Assembly: GCF_000745345.1 (NCBI RefSeq)
Contig: NZ_JQNR01000001.1
Span: 1-43,032, forward strand
DNA length: 43,032 bases
Source: Actinacidiphila yeochonensis CN732
GTDB taxonomy: Bacteria > Actinomycetota > Actinomycetes > Streptomycetales > Streptomycetaceae
Direction: 5' to 3'
A program made the translations under genes and the position numbers. Positions 15,493 through 23,062 of the stretch are shown piece after piece (the stretch's first letter is position 1; every line of letters begins with the position of its first letter). The notes beneath the pieces are model-generated. The model was not told the origin of the DNA, searched no databases, and saw only the letters and a list, made by a program, of their open reading frames with translations.

Positions 15493-16161
15493 TCAGGCAG
15501 CCTGGAGGCCGGTGTCGGTGGCGACGTTCTCGCCGGCGAGCGTGCGGCCCGCGTAGTCGGCCAGCAGGCCCTGGAGCTGCTGGACGTCGGTGACGTGGAC
15601 GGGCTTGTCGGCCTCGCCAGTGACGAAGGTGAAGACCACGCCGGGGGTGGTGCCGTCGCTCTTGCTGTCCCGCCAGTAGCGCAGGTACGCGCCCGGGGCG
15701 AGCTGGAAGGACGCGGTCCCGTCGGGGTAGCCCTGCCACCGGCCGGCCTCGGTCAGCAGGACCTGGCCGCGGTCGATCCGGTAGGAGTCGGACGCTGCCC
15801 GGGACGCGGAGTCGGCGCAGGCTGCCTCGCGCAGCCGGGTCAGCCCCTCGTGCGCGGTGGCCGGGGCGTCAGCCAGTTCCGGCGCCGTGCTGTACCGGCT
15901 CCCGGCCGGGCGGGTGTCGGTCAGGCGGCGCAGCGGCGCGACGACGTCGTCCAGGAGGTCCTCGAAGCCGACGGCGAAGGCGAGGGCGCCGATGCCGGCG
16001 AGGGCGGCCTTCCAGCCGGTCGCCCACGATCCGGGCGCGGCGCCGAAGCCGATGTAGCCGCCCACTCCGGCGCCGATCCAGGTGAGGGCGTTGATGCCGA
16101 GTTCGGTGAGCGAGGCGCCGATCGCGCGGGCGATACGGCGCAGGAGGCTGGTCTTGGTCAT
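15493..16161 (-). CDS. Membrane-anchored hypothetical protein, 222 aa
   Basis: Two closely spaced hydrophobic segments near the N-terminus (ALTWIGAGVGGYIGFGAA and WKAALAGIGALAFAVGFEDL, about residues 24-67) are followed by a soluble domain of about 140 residues. That domain contains RYWRDSKSDGTTPGVVFTFV and ends VATDTGLQAA. Start ATG at 16161 follows AAGGAG; longer frames upstream run antisense-like through the effector gene and are rejected. It lies directly downstream of the Pycsar-type effector gene, so a membrane partner is conceivable. Family not recognised. Confidence 0.7.
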   Translation of the reverse strand: MTKTSLLRRIARAIGASLTELGINALTWIGAGVGGYIGFGAAPGSWATGWKAALAGIGALAFAVGFEDLLDDVVAPLRRLTDTRPAGSRYSTAPELADAPATAHEGLTRLREAACADSASRAASDSYRIDRGQVLLTEAGRWQGYPDGTASFQLAPGAYLRYWRDSKSDGTTPGVVFTFVTGEADKPVHVTDVQQLQGLLADYAGRTLAGENVATDTGLQAA

Positions 16162-16261
16162 GATGGGGGCTGCTCCTTCTGCTGGTTGGGGGAGTGGAGC
16201 CCGCGGGCCGGCCGGGTTTGGTGACCAGGCGGCCGGCCCGCGGGAGTTGACGGTGCGCCGC

Positions 16262-16738
16262 TCACCAGGCCGCGCCGGCGGCGGCCAGGGCGAGCAGGGC
16301 GAGCGCGGCCAGGCTGACGTCGACGGCGCGCTGCAGCTGCGTGTACTTGCGCAGCGCGATCCCGGACAGGGCCCGCACGCGGGTCTCCTTGGAGCTGCTG
16401 GTGACGGCCGCGCGGACCTGGTCGTCGCCGGTGAGCGTCGACCAGTACGGGAAGCTGCCGTGGTCGTCGTCGCGCAGGTGCGGGCGGACCACCAGGAGCA
16501 GCAGCACGGCGGAGACGGCCAGGGCGCCGATCGCGGCGGCGCCGGCCAGCGTGCCGAGGATCGGCAGCGGGGTGTCGGCGACGGAGGCGAGGCCGGCCAG
16601 GGCCGCGCCGTCGAAGGCGAGCAGCAGCGAGGCCTTGTTGTCGGTGCGGCTGATCTGCGCGTCGGTGTCGGTGATCGCGCGGTCCAGGGCGGCATCGACG
16701 TCCGGCGGCGCTGCGGGCATGGGGGCGGTGGTGGTCAT
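16262..16738 (-). CDS. Pycsar-type transmembrane effector (PycTM/DUF5706-like)
   Basis: This 158-aa protein has the family layout. A short N-terminal helix ends in RTDNKASLLLAFDGAALAGL (31-50), a second membrane helix spans about 61-84 (GAAAIGALAVSAVLLLLVV), a polar loop follows, then RALSGIALRKYTQLQRAVD (122-140) leads into a last hydrophobic helix. In Pycsar defence, TM effectors of this fold disrupt the membrane when a pyrimidine cyclase makes cCMP or cUMP. No cyclase gene is recognisable next to it or elsewhere in the window. Neighbours are a RapZ C-terminal-domain gene 14 bp upstream and a membrane protein gene downstream. Fold assignment is fairly sure; defence function is inference. 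Confidence 0.78.
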   Translation of the reverse strand: MTTTAPMPAAPPDVDAALDRAITDTDAQISRTDNKASLLLAFDGAALAGLASVADTPLPILGTLAGAAAIGALAVSAVLLLLVVRPHLRDDDHGSFPYWSTLTGDDQVRAAVTSSSKETRVRALSGIALRKYTQLQRAVDVSLAALALLALAAAGAAW

Positions 16739-16752
16739 CGCGGCCTGCCCGG

Positions 16753-17127
16753 TCAGCGGTGGACGACGGGGAGCTGGAGGTCGCGGTGGACCAGGTCCAC
16801 CGGCCAGTCCTGCTCGCGCAGGTCCTGGTAGACCTGTTCGGCGACGACGGGCGCGCGGTGCCGGCCGCCGGAGCAGCCGATGGCGATGGTGACGTCGGTG
16901 TCGCCGGTGATGAGCTCGAACGCCGCGGCGCGGGTGACGCTCTCGATGACCTCGGTGATGCCGGGGGTGGCCAGCACGGTGTCGACCACGATCTGGTCGT
17001 GGGCGGTGAGCTCGCGCAGCTCGGGGCTGACGTGCGGGTCGCGGTAGGGCCGTAAGTCGAAGGTCAGGTCGGCGACCGGCGGGGCGCCGTGCAGGAAGCC
17101 GAAACTGACGAGCTTGATGTCGGGCAC
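16753..17127 (-). CDS. Stand-alone RapZ C-terminal-domain protein, 124 aa
   Basis: VSFGFLHGAPPVADLTFDLR (8-26) and TIAIGCSGGRHRAPVVAEQV (80-99), followed by HRDL, match the C-terminal domain of RapZ. The N-terminal P-loop kinase domain is missing. In enterobacteria this domain binds small RNAs and glucosamine-6-phosphate; single-domain actinobacterial versions are uncharacterised. The GTG start at 17127 follows GGAGGAAGGA; the longer frame upstream is non-coding. It immediately precedes the Pycsar-type effector gene (14-bp gap), suggesting a joint role as sensor or regulator. Confidence 0.85.
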   Translation of the reverse strand: MPDIKLVSFGFLHGAPPVADLTFDLRPYRDPHVSPELRELTAHDQIVVDTVLATPGITEVIESVTRAAAFELITGDTDVTIAIGCSGGRHRAPVVAEQVYQDLREQDWPVDLVHRDLQLPVVHR

Positions 17128-17210
17128 GGGGTTCCTTCCTCCAGGGCCGGGCTGTCCGGCTCTCCTCACCGCCCGGCGCGGGGCCGGGCGGATCGGGCAG
17201 CCGCCAGGGG

Positions 17211-17624
17211 TCAGGCCGCCAGCTGGTGGCGGGGGAGGGTGTAGCTGCCGGGGTCGGCCGGGGTGCCGTCGTGGCATTCCAGGCAGCAGCCCAAGGACTT
17301 CAAGGGGATGCAGTGGTAGTAGCGGCGCCCGCAGTCCGGGCACGTCTGCCGCTTGGCCATGGCCCGATCGAGCGCGATCTCCTTGGCCAGGGTCATCGGC
17401 CGTATCGGCAGTGCCTTGCTGACGTCGTAGAGCCACGCGAAGCGCTTCCCGCCGCGGCACTCGATCCGGGCGACCGGCTCCTGGCCGCCCGGGCGCAACC
17501 CCTTCTCCCGCAGCTGGCGGCGGGTTGCGAGACCCCCGTAGCCGGCCTGCTTCCAGGGGAAGACCGGTAGGGAGCCGTCGCCGGGGTCGTTGGGGTCGAC
17601 GTCGACCAGTTCAGCGGCGGCCAC
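17211..17624 (-). CDS. RRQRL-motif-type zinc-binding protein, 137 aa
   Basis: ATRRQLREKGLRPGGQEPVA (about 33-52) followed by IALDRAMAKRQTCPDCGRRY and GCCLECHDG fits the actinobacterial plasmid/phage family described as RRQRL-motif zinc-binding proteins. Two CxxC pairs (CPDC and CLEC) form the likely zinc site. The GTG start overlaps the end of the upstream gene by 14 bp. The role is unknown, but relatives travel with Streptomyces transfer genes. Confidence 0.75.
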   Translation of the reverse strand: MAAAELVDVDPNDPGDGSLPVFPWKQAGYGGLATRRQLREKGLRPGGQEPVARIECRGGKRFAWLYDVSKALPIRPMTLAKEIALDRAMAKRQTCPDCGRRYYHCIPLKSLGCCLECHDGTPADPGSYTLPRHQLAA

Positions 17625-18102
17625 GGTTGTGGCCGCGGCCGGTGTGGACCTGGACGCGGGCGCGGCCGCGGGCCTGGACCTGGACGCGGGTGCCGCCGCG
17701 GCTGCGGGCGGCGGCGGAGATCAGCGAGACCGCGACGGCGCCGCCGGCCAGCACGGCGATGAACATCGTCAGCGCGGCGATCAGGGTGGCCAGCGCCATC
17801 GCGAGGAAGTACACGCCGACGCCGCCCATGCCGAGGATGAACGCGGCGAGCGCCATCTTGGCCATCAGCGGGGTGATCAGCGGCTCCGCCTCGAGGGCGG
17901 GCGGCTGGGTGTAGTACGCCACCGGGCGGCCGAACTGGTCGGTGCCCATGACCACGCCGTCGATCCCGACGGACGGCGGGTAGGCCATGTTGGGCTGCGG
18001 CAGGTGCTGCCCGTACGACTGGACCGGCCCCTGGACGTACGGGGCCTGGACGGGCATCGGCTGGTAGTAGGCGGGCTGTGCGTCGTGGCCGTCGGACGGC
18101 AT
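17611..18102 (-). CDS. Spd-like small membrane protein, 163 aa
   Basis: A Pro/Tyr/Gln-rich cytoplasmic N-terminus of about 75 residues is followed by two hydrophobic helices (KMALAAFILGMGGVGVYFLA and MFIAVLAGGAVAVSLISAAA). The basic Arg/Gly tail (RGRARVQVHTGRGHNRGRR) may touch nucleic acid. Start ATG at 18102 follows AGAGGAG. Small membrane proteins of this kind lie downstream of traB in Streptomyces plasmids and influence intramycelial spread; membership is inferred from position and topology only. Confidence 0.65.
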   Translation of the reverse strand: MPSDGHDAQPAYYQPMPVQAPYVQGPVQSYGQHLPQPNMAYPPSVGIDGVVMGTDQFGRPVAYYTQPPALEAEPLITPLMAKMALAAFILGMGGVGVYFLAMALATLIAALTMFIAVLAGGAVAVSLISAAARSRGGTRVQVQARGRARVQVHTGRGHNRGRR

Positions 18103-18240
18103 GATGGGGTCTCCTCTGTTGAGGGAGCCAGGCGGTTCATTGACGTGGTCACCTGGTTGAGGCTCCGGCCTCTTCACCGGCCTCCCGAGGTGCTTGATTC
18201 ACTTCGGGGGGCCAGTGGAGCCGCCGGAACAGCTGCTCGG

Positions 18241-18441
18241 TCAGTCGGTCAGCGACCGGAAGCGGGTGGCGAGCATCGCCGGGTGCTCCGGGTCGCGCCG
18301 CAGGATCGTCGTCGGGTGCTCGGGGCTGGTGTCCGCCAGGAGCAGCGGCGGCCGGTCGCCGGGAACGAACCCGAACGTGAACGTGGGCTCCGTGTCGTCC
18401 ATGTCGTCCTCTTCCTCCGTCTCGCGCGGCCGGTCGCTCAT
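18241..18441 (-). CDS. Small acidic protein, 66 aa
   Basis: The ATG overlaps the stop of the SpdB-like gene (ATGA), so it is translationally coupled to it. The first 20 residues are strongly acidic (RETEEEDDMDDTEPT). The rest reads PTFTFGFVPGDRPPLLLADT and ends LATRFRSLTD. Family not recognised. Confidence 0.65.
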   Translation of the reverse strand: MSDRPRETEEEDDMDDTEPTFTFGFVPGDRPPLLLADTSPEHPTTILRRDPEHPAMLATRFRSLTD

Positions 18442-19883
18442 GCGGCGCCGGCCGCGTCGTCGTTGGTGAACCCGTCCAGGACGTTGGCCGCGCGGACGGC
18501 CGCCTCGAATCCGTGCTCTTCCGACAGGCGCCGGCGGGCCGCGCGGACGCGGTCGCCGGTCCATGTCTCGCCCTTGCCGTAGAACTGCGCGAGGCCGTCC
18601 AGGTCCGGGGTGACGCTGTCCAGGAGGCACTTCGCGACGTACCGCTCGGCTTCGTCGCGCTGCTGCTCGCGCACATCGCGAGGCACCCGGCCGCTTTCCG
18701 AGGTGGGCGTCTCGCGAACTGCGATGAGCGCGGCCCCACTTTGCGAGGCACTTTCCGAGGTGGCACCGCCAGAAATCGAGGTGCGGCGACCGCCACTTTG
18801 CGAGGTGCTTTCCGATGCGGCCCGGGTGCGGTTCGCGGCGCGCTCCAGTGCGCGCTGCTGCCTGGCCCGCTCCGCTTCCTCTACGGCGCGGGCTTCGGCT
18901 GCGGCCTTCTCCCGCAGGGCTTCGGCTTCGGCTTCCGCCCTGATCAGCTCCGCCTGCCGGGCTGTCTCACGGTCCCGTTCGGCCTGTGCGATCTCGGCGT
19001 CGGTGCGGCGCCGGGCCGCCTCGATCTCTGCCGCGCGCCGCTCGCGCCCGGCCTCGATTTCTGCGGTCTGCGCGGCCAGGGCGACCCGCTCGCGTTCCGC
19101 CTCGATTTCCGCTGCGAGCCGCTCGCGTTCCCGACGCGCCTCGCGTTCTGCCGCCTCGTTTTCTGCGACGCGGGTCGCCTCGCGTTCTGCGGCGGCGCGC
19201 TTTTCGGCGTCCTCGCGGTCGCGGAGTTCGCGGGCGCGGCGGACCTCGCTGTCCTTCTTCTCGGCTTCCGCGGCCGCGAACCGGTCGATGATGTCGGTCA
19301 GTTCGACGCGGCGGGCGGAGACGTAGCGGCGGTAGCCGGCCGCCGCCTCGGACAGCAGGATCAGCAGGGCCGGGGCGACGGAGTGGAGCAGGATGCCGCC
19401 GGCGTCCGGGTGCTGGGGGACCGGGTGGAAGCGGCCGTCGGGGTAGAGGGAGGTCCAGCAGTTCATGACCCACGTGGACAAACCCGCAGCCCAGCGCAGC
19501 ATGAACGGCCAGCCGGACGGCTTGTAGGTGCCGCCGTGCTCCACCAGGACGCCGTCGACGTACAGGACGGTGATCAGGGCGACCGAGGCGAGGGGGTCCA
19601 GCATCCAGGCGATGTAGGCCGGGATGTCGTGGCTGGTGGCGAAGCGGGTGACGTTCACGCAGGTGAAGACCAGGGCACCGAGCCCCAGTCCGAGCAGCGA
19701 CTTGGTGACGATGCCGCCGACGCGGACCAGGTGGCCGATCGAGACGCGGGCGGCGTCGGCGTCCTGCTTGGTGGCGGGGGTCGGGGAGTGGGCTGGCCGG
19801 GCGGGCCGGCCACGTGCGGCGCAGCCATGGCGGTTACCTTCCGTAGTGTGCGCGGGGAAGGGTGCGCGCACCGTGCGCGGCAC
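18438..19883 (-). CDS. spdB: SpdB-like DUF2637 membrane protein with long coiled coil
   Basis: Up to 481 residues. The DUF2637 region (about 48-185) has four membrane helices, including LLGLGLGALVFTCVNVTRFA and MLDPLASVALITVLYVDGV. A very long Ala/Glu/Arg coiled coil (about 195-355) follows. The C-terminus looks winged-helix-like (DLDGLAQFYGKGETWTGDRV). DUF2637/SpdB proteins assist plasmid spread through mycelium in Streptomyces. The start is doubtful: GTG at 19883 is the only recognisable in-frame start before the first membrane helix and has no ribosome site, whereas a good GGAAGG-N8-ATG at 19828 is one base out of frame, which suggests a one-base error or frameshift between 19760 and 19828. 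It lies downstream of traB. Confidence 0.8.
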   Translation of the reverse strand: MPRTVRAPFPAHTTEGNRHGCAARGRPARPAHSPTPATKQDADAARVSIGHLVRVGGIVTKSLLGLGLGALVFTCVNVTRFATSHDIPAYIAWMLDPLASVALITVLYVDGVLVEHGGTYKPSGWPFMLRWAAGLSTWVMNCWTSLYPDGRFHPVPQHPDAGGILLHSVAPALLILLSEAAAGYRRYVSARRVELTDIIDRFAAAEAEKKDSEVRRARELRDREDAEKRAAAEREATRVAENEAAEREARRERERLAAEIEAERERVALAAQTAEIEAGRERRAAEIEAARRRTDAEIAQAERDRETARQAELIRAEAEAEALREKAAAEARAVEEAERARQQRALERAANRTRAASESTSQSGGRRTSISGGATSESASQSGAALIAVRETPTSESGRVPRDVREQQRDEAERYVAKCLLDSVTPDLDGLAQFYGKGETWTGDRVRAARRRLSEEHGFEAAVRAANVLDGFTNDDAAGAA

Positions 19884-19978
19884 CCATAACGGGATCTATC
19901 GGACTGTGCGCGGGTTCTGAGCGGGGAATTCCCTTAGGAACCCGGGGGTGCGCACGGTGCGGGCTCACCGCACCGTGC
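19846..19978 (-). promoter_or_regulatory. Repeat-rich control region between the traB-like and spdB-like genes
   Basis: GTGCGCGG occurs at 19848, 19873 and 19906. A 12-bp palindrome GGTGCGCGCACC begins at 19861. A long imperfect inverted repeat built on ACGGTGCGG/CCGCACCGT lies at about 19949-19979. It may be a terminator for traB plus an operator or a TraB-recognition (clt-like) site; nothing in the sequence decides between these. Confidence 0.5.
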
Positions 19979-19992
19979 ACATCCCGTTTCCG

Positions 19993-22140
19993 CTACTTAC
20001 CGTCACCATCGGCGAGGGGGGACCGCATCAGGTCGTAGCGGCCGTACCCCTCCTCGGAGTCGTCCTCGGAGATCACCCCGGCCTCGATGAGGCGGTCGCG
20101 CTCGCGGTAGAACCAGCGCTTGGTGTCGCGCAGGCCGAGCCGCAGCAGGATGTCGGTCAGCTCGCGCGGGGCGAACGACAGCTTGCCCTCGCGCACCCAC
20201 TGGTCCAGGCGCTCGTACAGGGCCACGCGGCCCTGCTCGGAGGTGAGCTGGTCGGTGTCGTCGCCGCCACCCAGCTCCAGCACGGGCGCGTCGTCGGCCG
20301 GCGGCGCGACCTCCTTGTCCACCGACAGGTCCTCGTACTCCCCCGGCTCGGGGTCGTCCTCCAGGATCTTGGCCAGTGCGTCTTCCAAGTCGGCGGTCTC
20401 CCTCGCGATCAGTTCCTCATCGACCTCCACGTCCATGTCGTCCTCCAGCTCCTGGTCGTCGTACGCGGTGGGCGCGTCCGGGGCGGCCGAAGCGGCGGGC
20501 GTCGCGGGCGGTGTGGTCGGCATCGGCGGGATGCCGGTGCCGGGCTCGCTGGCGAGCAGCGGGGTGGTGTAGAAGGTGCGGTTCTCCCAGAGCTTCCCGA
20601 AGGCCTGCGCGGTGATGGAGTCCAGCGGGGTGCGGACGTTCAGGCCCGCGGTGACGGCGGCCGCCAGCGTGGCGCGGTCGACGGCGTAGGTGCGGGCGAC
20701 GACCGCCCACCGCTCCTGCGGGATGCCCATGCCGGCCCAGTAGGAGTAGCCGGGCTTGCGGTTGCCCCAGCCCGGGAAGGCGCCGGCGTCGATCGCCTCG
20801 GGCGGCAGCACGTACTGCGCTTCCGCGCCGTCGGACAGGCCGAAGGCGACGCCTGCCGGGTGGTTGGCCCGCGCGGAGGTGTCCATCTGGTCGTGCGTGG
20901 CGCGCTGGATCTCCGACTCCACCCAGCCGCCGGACGACCGGATGGTGCGCAGCACCTTCCCGTACGCGTCGCCGTCGGCGTAGTCGGCGGCCTCACCGAG
21001 CACGATCATCAGGAAGTTCAGGCCGCAGCCGGGCTCCCACCGCGCCAGGCCCTTGGAGGCCAGGTACGCGGCGCGGGCCTCGATCACCGGTCCGAGCTGC
21101 TTGAAGAACCGGCGGGCGTCGGCCGTGGTGGTGATCACCATGTCGGCCGCGTGGCGGATGTGGCCGTAGTCCTGCATGAACTTCGCGGCGTTGACGATGA
21201 TGATCGACACCTCGGAGCGGGTGGCCGCGTCCGTGATCATCCCGGCGTTGCCCTGCGTCTTCCCGGAGCCGTTGACGCCCTGGAAGATCGCGTGCTCCAC
21301 GTTGCCGTTGGTCAGCTCCTGCGGGTCGCGCAGCACCCCGGGGATGTTGACCTTGACCGTCTCGCCGTCCTCGTACCGTCCGACGTGCAGCGGGCTGTCG
21401 CCGAAGCCGGTGCCGAACGCGGACGGACCCGGCCAGGGGAAGCCCTCCTTGAGGAGGTCGGCGACCTGGACGCGCATGGTGATCTGCGAGGCGTCGTCGT
21501 CGTCGACGGTGTGGGTGATCCGGCCGGTGCCGAGCTTGAGGGCGGACGTCATCGCGGGGATCTTGCGGGCGAGTTCGTCGGCGGTCGCGCCGTCCTTCGC
21601 CTCGATCGTGGCGGTGACCGTGCCCTTGCCGTTGGACTTGGCCTCCTTCAACTCGTGCTTGGCCAGGCCGATCTCGGCTTCCAGCGTGGCCCACTTGCCG
21701 CCGGTCCTCTCGCCCGCGGCCTTCTTGTGGAGCTTGGACCACAGGTTGTTCCCGATGGACAAGCCCGCGCCGACCAGCAGCCAGCCGCCGATCGTGGTGC
21801 TGGACTCCAGCCCCACGACCGTGCCGAGCGTCGCGCCGGCGGTGACGGCGGTGGCGTTGACCAGGTGCAGGACCCGGGTGTCCTTGTCGCGCTTGGCGAC
21901 CTCATCCATCCGGGCCACCAGCTTGGTCAGCCCGGCGCCCATCCCGGCGACCCCGAGGGCCGCCAGGGCGAGCGAGGTGGGCTGCTGCGCGAGCACGGCG
22001 TGGGCGGTCTCCACCAGGAGCGGGCCGCCGAAGGTGACGGCCCACGGGCCGCCGTAGGTGAGGTAGAGCTGCCGGTCGCTGGTCTGCTCTTCCTCGGTGC
22101 GGGTGTCGATCTTCTTCGACGCGGACGCGCGGCGGGCCAT
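19993..22140 (-). CDS. traB: TraB/FtsK-like conjugative DNA translocase
   Basis: A 715-aa protein. Two membrane segments (about 45-75 and 95-130) are followed by a RecA-like motor with Walker A GVNGSGKT (288-295). The position expected for Walker B reads FLMIVLGEAADY (376-387), where the usual aspartate before glutamate is glycine. After an acidic linker (about 545-615) the C-terminus is a winged helix (ELTDILLRLGLRDTKRWFYR). In Streptomyces plasmids such FtsK-like proteins alone move double-stranded plasmid DNA between hyphae, and the winged helix reads 8-bp clt repeats. The ATG at 22140 overlaps the stop of the upstream gene (TGATG). Confidence 0.85.
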   Translation of the reverse strand: MARRASASKKIDTRTEEEQTSDRQLYLTYGGPWAVTFGGPLLVETAHAVLAQQPTSLALAALGVAGMGAGLTKLVARMDEVAKRDKDTRVLHLVNATAVTAGATLGTVVGLESSTTIGGWLLVGAGLSIGNNLWSKLHKKAAGERTGGKWATLEAEIGLAKHELKEAKSNGKGTVTATIEAKDGATADELARKIPAMTSALKLGTGRITHTVDDDDASQITMRVQVADLLKEGFPWPGPSAFGTGFGDSPLHVGRYEDGETVKVNIPGVLRDPQELTNGNVEHAIFQGVNGSGKTQGNAGMITDAATRSEVSIIIVNAAKFMQDYGHIRHAADMVITTTADARRFFKQLGPVIEARAAYLASKGLARWEPGCGLNFLMIVLGEAADYADGDAYGKVLRTIRSSGGWVESEIQRATHDQMDTSARANHPAGVAFGLSDGAEAQYVLPPEAIDAGAFPGWGNRKPGYSYWAGMGIPQERWAVVARTYAVDRATLAAAVTAGLNVRTPLDSITAQAFGKLWENRTFYTTPLLASEPGTGIPPMPTTPPATPAASAAPDAPTAYDDQELEDDMDVEVDEELIARETADLEDALAKILEDDPEPGEYEDLSVDKEVAPPADDAPVLELGGGDDTDQLTSEQGRVALYERLDQWVREGKLSFAPRELTDILLRLGLRDTKRWFYRERDRLIEAGVISEDDSEEGYGRYDLMRSPLADGDGK

Positions 22141-22601
22141 CAGGCGACCCTCCCGCCGGCCTCGCCCGGACGGCCGGCGGAGCCGGCGTTGGGCTTGTCG
22201 CCGATGGAGAAGCCGGGCTTCTTGCCCTTGCCCTCGCGGGCCTTCTTCTCCGCGTCCAGCTCGGGCTGGATGAAGTGCTTGACGAAGCTGGCGTACATCT
22301 TGATGCCGCTCAGCCCCAGCACCTTCGCCGCGGACGCCCCGGTCTTCAAGTGCGCGCCGACCAGCTTGCTGCGGACCTTGGACTGCACGCCGAAGGTGAA
22401 CCACTTGCCCTTGTACTGCGCGAGGATCGCGGACACCATGTCGGCGTCCATCGCGACCCGCATGTGCAGCTCCAGGCCGATCGCGCGCAGGATCCGCGCG
22501 TACTGGTAGAGGTCCCGGTCGGTCCGGAACTCGATCTTCTCCAACTGCTGTACGAGCTGCGCCAGGTTGCTGGCCAGCTTCTCGCCGTCGCTCTCGCTCA
22601 T
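22140..22601 (-). CDS. Transfer-associated protein coupled to the traB-like gene, 153 aa
   Basis: Its stop overlaps the traB-like start by one base (TGATG), implying translational coupling and similar expression. The protein is helical: KLASNLAQLVQQLEKIEFRT, YARILRAIGLELHMRVAM, AILAQYKGKWFTFGVQSKV. It ends in a flexible Lys/Gly-rich tail (AREGKGKKPGFSIGDKPNAG). It has no membrane helix. Position suggests an accessory of the translocase; the family is not recognised. Confidence 0.72.
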   Translation of the reverse strand: MSESDGEKLASNLAQLVQQLEKIEFRTDRDLYQYARILRAIGLELHMRVAMDADMVSAILAQYKGKWFTFGVQSKVRSKLVGAHLKTGASAAKVLGLSGIKMYASFVKHFIQPELDAEKKAREGKGKKPGFSIGDKPNAGSAGRPGEAGGRVA

Positions 22602-22700
22602 TGCGGTCCTTCCAGGAGGGTTGTGGGACGGGCGTTCCGGGGGGCTGTCACCTCCCTGCGGGACCGGGCCGGGGCCCGGCACCACAGGCAGGCGGCAGGT

Positions 22701-22940
22701 TCACCGGCTGCGGTGGGTGTAGCTGGCCGGCTGCGTGGTGCCGGACTGGGTGTGCGAGCTGGCGTCGTGGATCGCGTTGCCGACGCCCGCGCCGAACGCG
22801 TTGATGCCGGAGGCGAGCGGCGAGGTGGCCAACGCGTAGCCGAGCACGACGGTGCAGATCGCCAGCGGCATCCGGACGTCCATGCGCCAGGACACGAACA
22901 CGCCGACAGCGGCGAACACCACGATGGGCAGAGTGATCAT
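22701..22940 (-). CDS. Small two-helix membrane protein, 79 aa
   Basis: The ATG at 22940 follows GGAGG at a 5-nt spacing. Two hydrophobic segments, ITLPIVVFAAVGVFVSWRM and LAICTVVLGYALATSPLASG, are followed by a polar tail. The size and topology resemble Spd-type spread proteins. It is flanked on both sides by GC-rich hairpins. Confidence 0.7.
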   Translation of the reverse strand: MITLPIVVFAAVGVFVSWRMDVRMPLAICTVVLGYALATSPLASGINAFGAGVGNAIHDASSHTQSGTTQPASYTHRSR

Positions 22941-23062
22941 CGAGTCCTCCAGGACTTCGGGGAGGGCCGAGCAGAACGAGGGAGGCTCCCTGCGTTCTCC
23001 GCGCCACCGCCCGGGAAAGGGCCGGCCGGTGGCACAGGCAGCGCAGGCTGCGGGGGAGCGGT

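Noticed and set aside
19948..22509. 853-codon open frame on the plus strand
   Set aside because: Antisense to the traB-like gene, with no family pattern; its Arg/Gly/Val/His composition is typical of a shadow frame.
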